Below the pieces are notes generated by a model that saw only the letters and a program-made list of their open reading frames with translations, did no database searches and was not told the DNA's origin. A DNA stretch of 5,084 bases, taken from the NCBI GenBank assembly GCA_007125255.1, contig SLDM01000023.1:1-5084 (forward strand). The letters run 5' to 3'. Numbering within the stretch: the stretch's first letter is position 1; each line of letters opens with the position of its first letter. The position numbers and the translations under genes are program-made. Positions 4,308 to 5,084 of this stretch are shown here, in pieces. Source of the DNA: Phycisphaerales bacterium (GTDB lineage Bacteria; Planctomycetota; Phycisphaerae; Phycisphaerales; SM1A02).

Positions 4308-5084
4308 ATGTTGCACTGGAAAGCAATCGGCCGCTTTATCAACATGATCGCAGCCGTGGCTGCGGTCACATTCCTGGCCATGGTGGCCGCCCCGGCGAAC
4401 GCTCAAAGCAACTGCTGCGCAGTTCACGGCCTCTCGGGCTGCGATGAAGCGCACTGTGAAGCGCTGATCTGCAGCGAGGATCCGTTCTGCTGCCAGACGC
4501 AGTGGGACGGCATCTGCGCCGGTGCTGCGCTCGAGCAGTGCGAAGTCTGCGGCCACACCAACTGCTGCTCTGCCAAGGCCTCGCCCGGTTGCGACAACGC
4601 GGACTGTGAAGCGTTGACCTGCGCCCGGGACCCGTACTGCTGCGAGGTGGTCTGGGATGCGTGCTGCGCGAATCTCGCGGTAGAACACTGTTCCAACCTT
4701 CCTGGCTGTCGTCCGACGCTGCCACCGGATCCGCCGCAGTTTCAACCGCTCGGCCCGCCGCCGATCGCGTGCGGCTTGCCGAATGCGGGCGACTGTTTCG
4801 ATCCAGATGGGAACGGATCGCCCGGATGCGATGACCTCAACTGCTGTGTGAGCGTCTGCCAATGTGACCCGTTCTGTTGTGAAGTTCAATGGGACTGGTT
4901 CTGCTACGACCCGATGTTTTGGGTGGATTGCTTCTGCGGACCAGGCCAGTGCGGTTCTGTGCAACACTGCTCGCCCGGCCCGCCCCCTGCGTTTTCATGC
5001 CAGGGCAACTGCGGCGGGGCGGTAGCGGGAGGATGCTGGTGCGATGAATCGTGCTGCCACTTCGGCGACTGCTGCAAAGACAAG
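4308..5084 (+). CDS. secreted Cys-rich repeat protein with somatomedin-B-like domain (3' end beyond the window)
   Basis: 259 codons are open to the right edge without a stop. A Sec signal peptide is clear: basic start, hydrophobic core at 13-28, and cleavage after APANA (residue 32). The mature part has 43 cysteines in 227 residues. Three copies of one module follow, at residues 36-78, 86-128 and 163-208, sharing GCD..C, then C, DPF/Y-CC, WD..C and a closing C. Copies 1 and 2 are exactly 50 residues apart. A Pro-rich linker (132-155) precedes copy 3. At 231-256, CxGxC...CxCDxxCC..GDCC matches the eight-cysteine order of somatomedin-B domains. Abundant paired cysteines imply an extracellular, disulfide-bonded protein, perhaps binding surface or matrix partners; no catalytic residues are seen. 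It lies downstream of a dockerin-like frame on the same strand. The expression signals and reading frame are secure; the role is unknown. Confidence 0.88.
   Translation, partial: MLHWKAIGRFINMIAAVAAVTFLAMVAAPANAQSNCCAVHGLSGCDEAHCEALICSEDPFCCQTQWDGICAGAALEQCEVCGHTNCCSAKASPGCDNADCEALTCARDPYCCEVVWDACCANLAVEHCSNLPGCRPTLPPDPPQFQPLGPPPIACGLPNAGDCFDPDGNGSPGCDDLNCCVSVCQCDPFCCEVQWDWFCYDPMFWVDCFCGPGQCGSVQHCSPGPPPAFSCQGNCGGAVAGGCWCDESCCHFGDCCKDK
4413..4691 (+). repeat. 150-bp tandem duplication inside the Cys-rich gene (copies 1 and 2)
   Basis: Codons 36-78 and 86-128 align without gaps at an offset of 150 bp, keeping every cysteine plus the GCD, DP, CC and WD residues. A diverged third copy follows at 4794-4931 with a longer front loop and one extra residue before the final cysteine. 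The DNA has diverged much more than the cysteine pattern, so the duplication is old and the fold is under selection. Confidence 0.75.
4998..5084 (+). other. somatomedin-B-like domain, cut by the window edge
   Basis: Residues 231-259 have cysteines at 231, 235, 243, 245, 249, 250, 255 and 256, with CWCDESCC and GDCCKD motifs. In eukaryotic somatomedin-B (vitronectin, ENPP proteins) the order is CxxxC, CxCDxxC, CC, C. The last cysteine would lie just past the edge. The resemblance rests on spacing and the CDxxC/DCC signature only. An extra Cys at 250 is not usual. Confidence 0.6.

Noticed and set aside
4269..4967. Minus-strand open frame of 232 codons opposite the Cys-rich gene
   Set aside because: The plus strand has a strong ribosome site, a signal peptide and repeat-conserved cysteines. 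The minus frame is their complement and carries no domain.
1..5084. tRNA, rRNA, CRISPR array, transposase or phage gene
   Set aside because: No cloverleaf, regularly spaced direct repeats with unique spacers, DDE transposase motif or terminal inverted repeats flanking a gene were seen. The 8-bp units are contiguous with no spacers.

Overview
The window looks like a piece of a planctomycete genome, probably of the Phycisphaerae type. That is inferred from family style, not from a marker gene. The clues are moderately high G+C, a C-terminal dockerin-like tail ending in NWG, and a secreted protein built from Cys-rich 'DPFCC...WD..C' repeats plus a somatomedin-B-like module.

Minus strand, read right to left. 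A previously unlisted small ORF of 47 codons (3624-3767) is followed by a secreted S9-family prolyl oligopeptidase-like serine peptidase (1491-3482). Next comes a metallo-beta-lactamase-fold protein resembling the plant TRZ1 type of tRNase Z (299-1225, GTG start set by a strong Shine-Dalgarno). It has its own sigma70-like promoter in the 265-nt gap behind the peptidase. Finally, the first 15 codons of another gene (47 to the left edge) sit behind a good Shine-Dalgarno, a roughly 175-nt leader with a hairpin, and a TTGACG-N17-TACATT promoter.

Plus strand, right part. A short dockerin-like EF-hand reading frame (3976-4233) has an uncertain or truncated 5' end. After 74 nt comes the start of a Cys-rich exported protein (4308 to beyond the right edge). 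It has a clear signal peptide, three copies of a Cys-rich repeat, and the first eight cysteines of a somatomedin-B-like domain.

The divergent region between the two halves (about 3768-3975) carries no convincing gene. It holds a nested hairpin, four tandem 8-bp units and weak promoter-like boxes. A perfect 18-bp inverted repeat followed by T6 on the plus strand lies in the 5' leader of the peptidase gene, so it reads as an intrinsic terminator directed antisense to that gene.

Functionally the window mixes extracellular or cell-surface proteins (peptidase, dockerin tail, Cys-rich protein) with an intracellular RNA-processing-type hydrolase. I see no tRNA, rRNA, CRISPR, transposase or phage gene. 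No complete novel defence or metabolic system is evident. The freshest items are the somatomedin-B-like secreted protein, the 47-codon ORF and the antisense-facing terminator hairpin.
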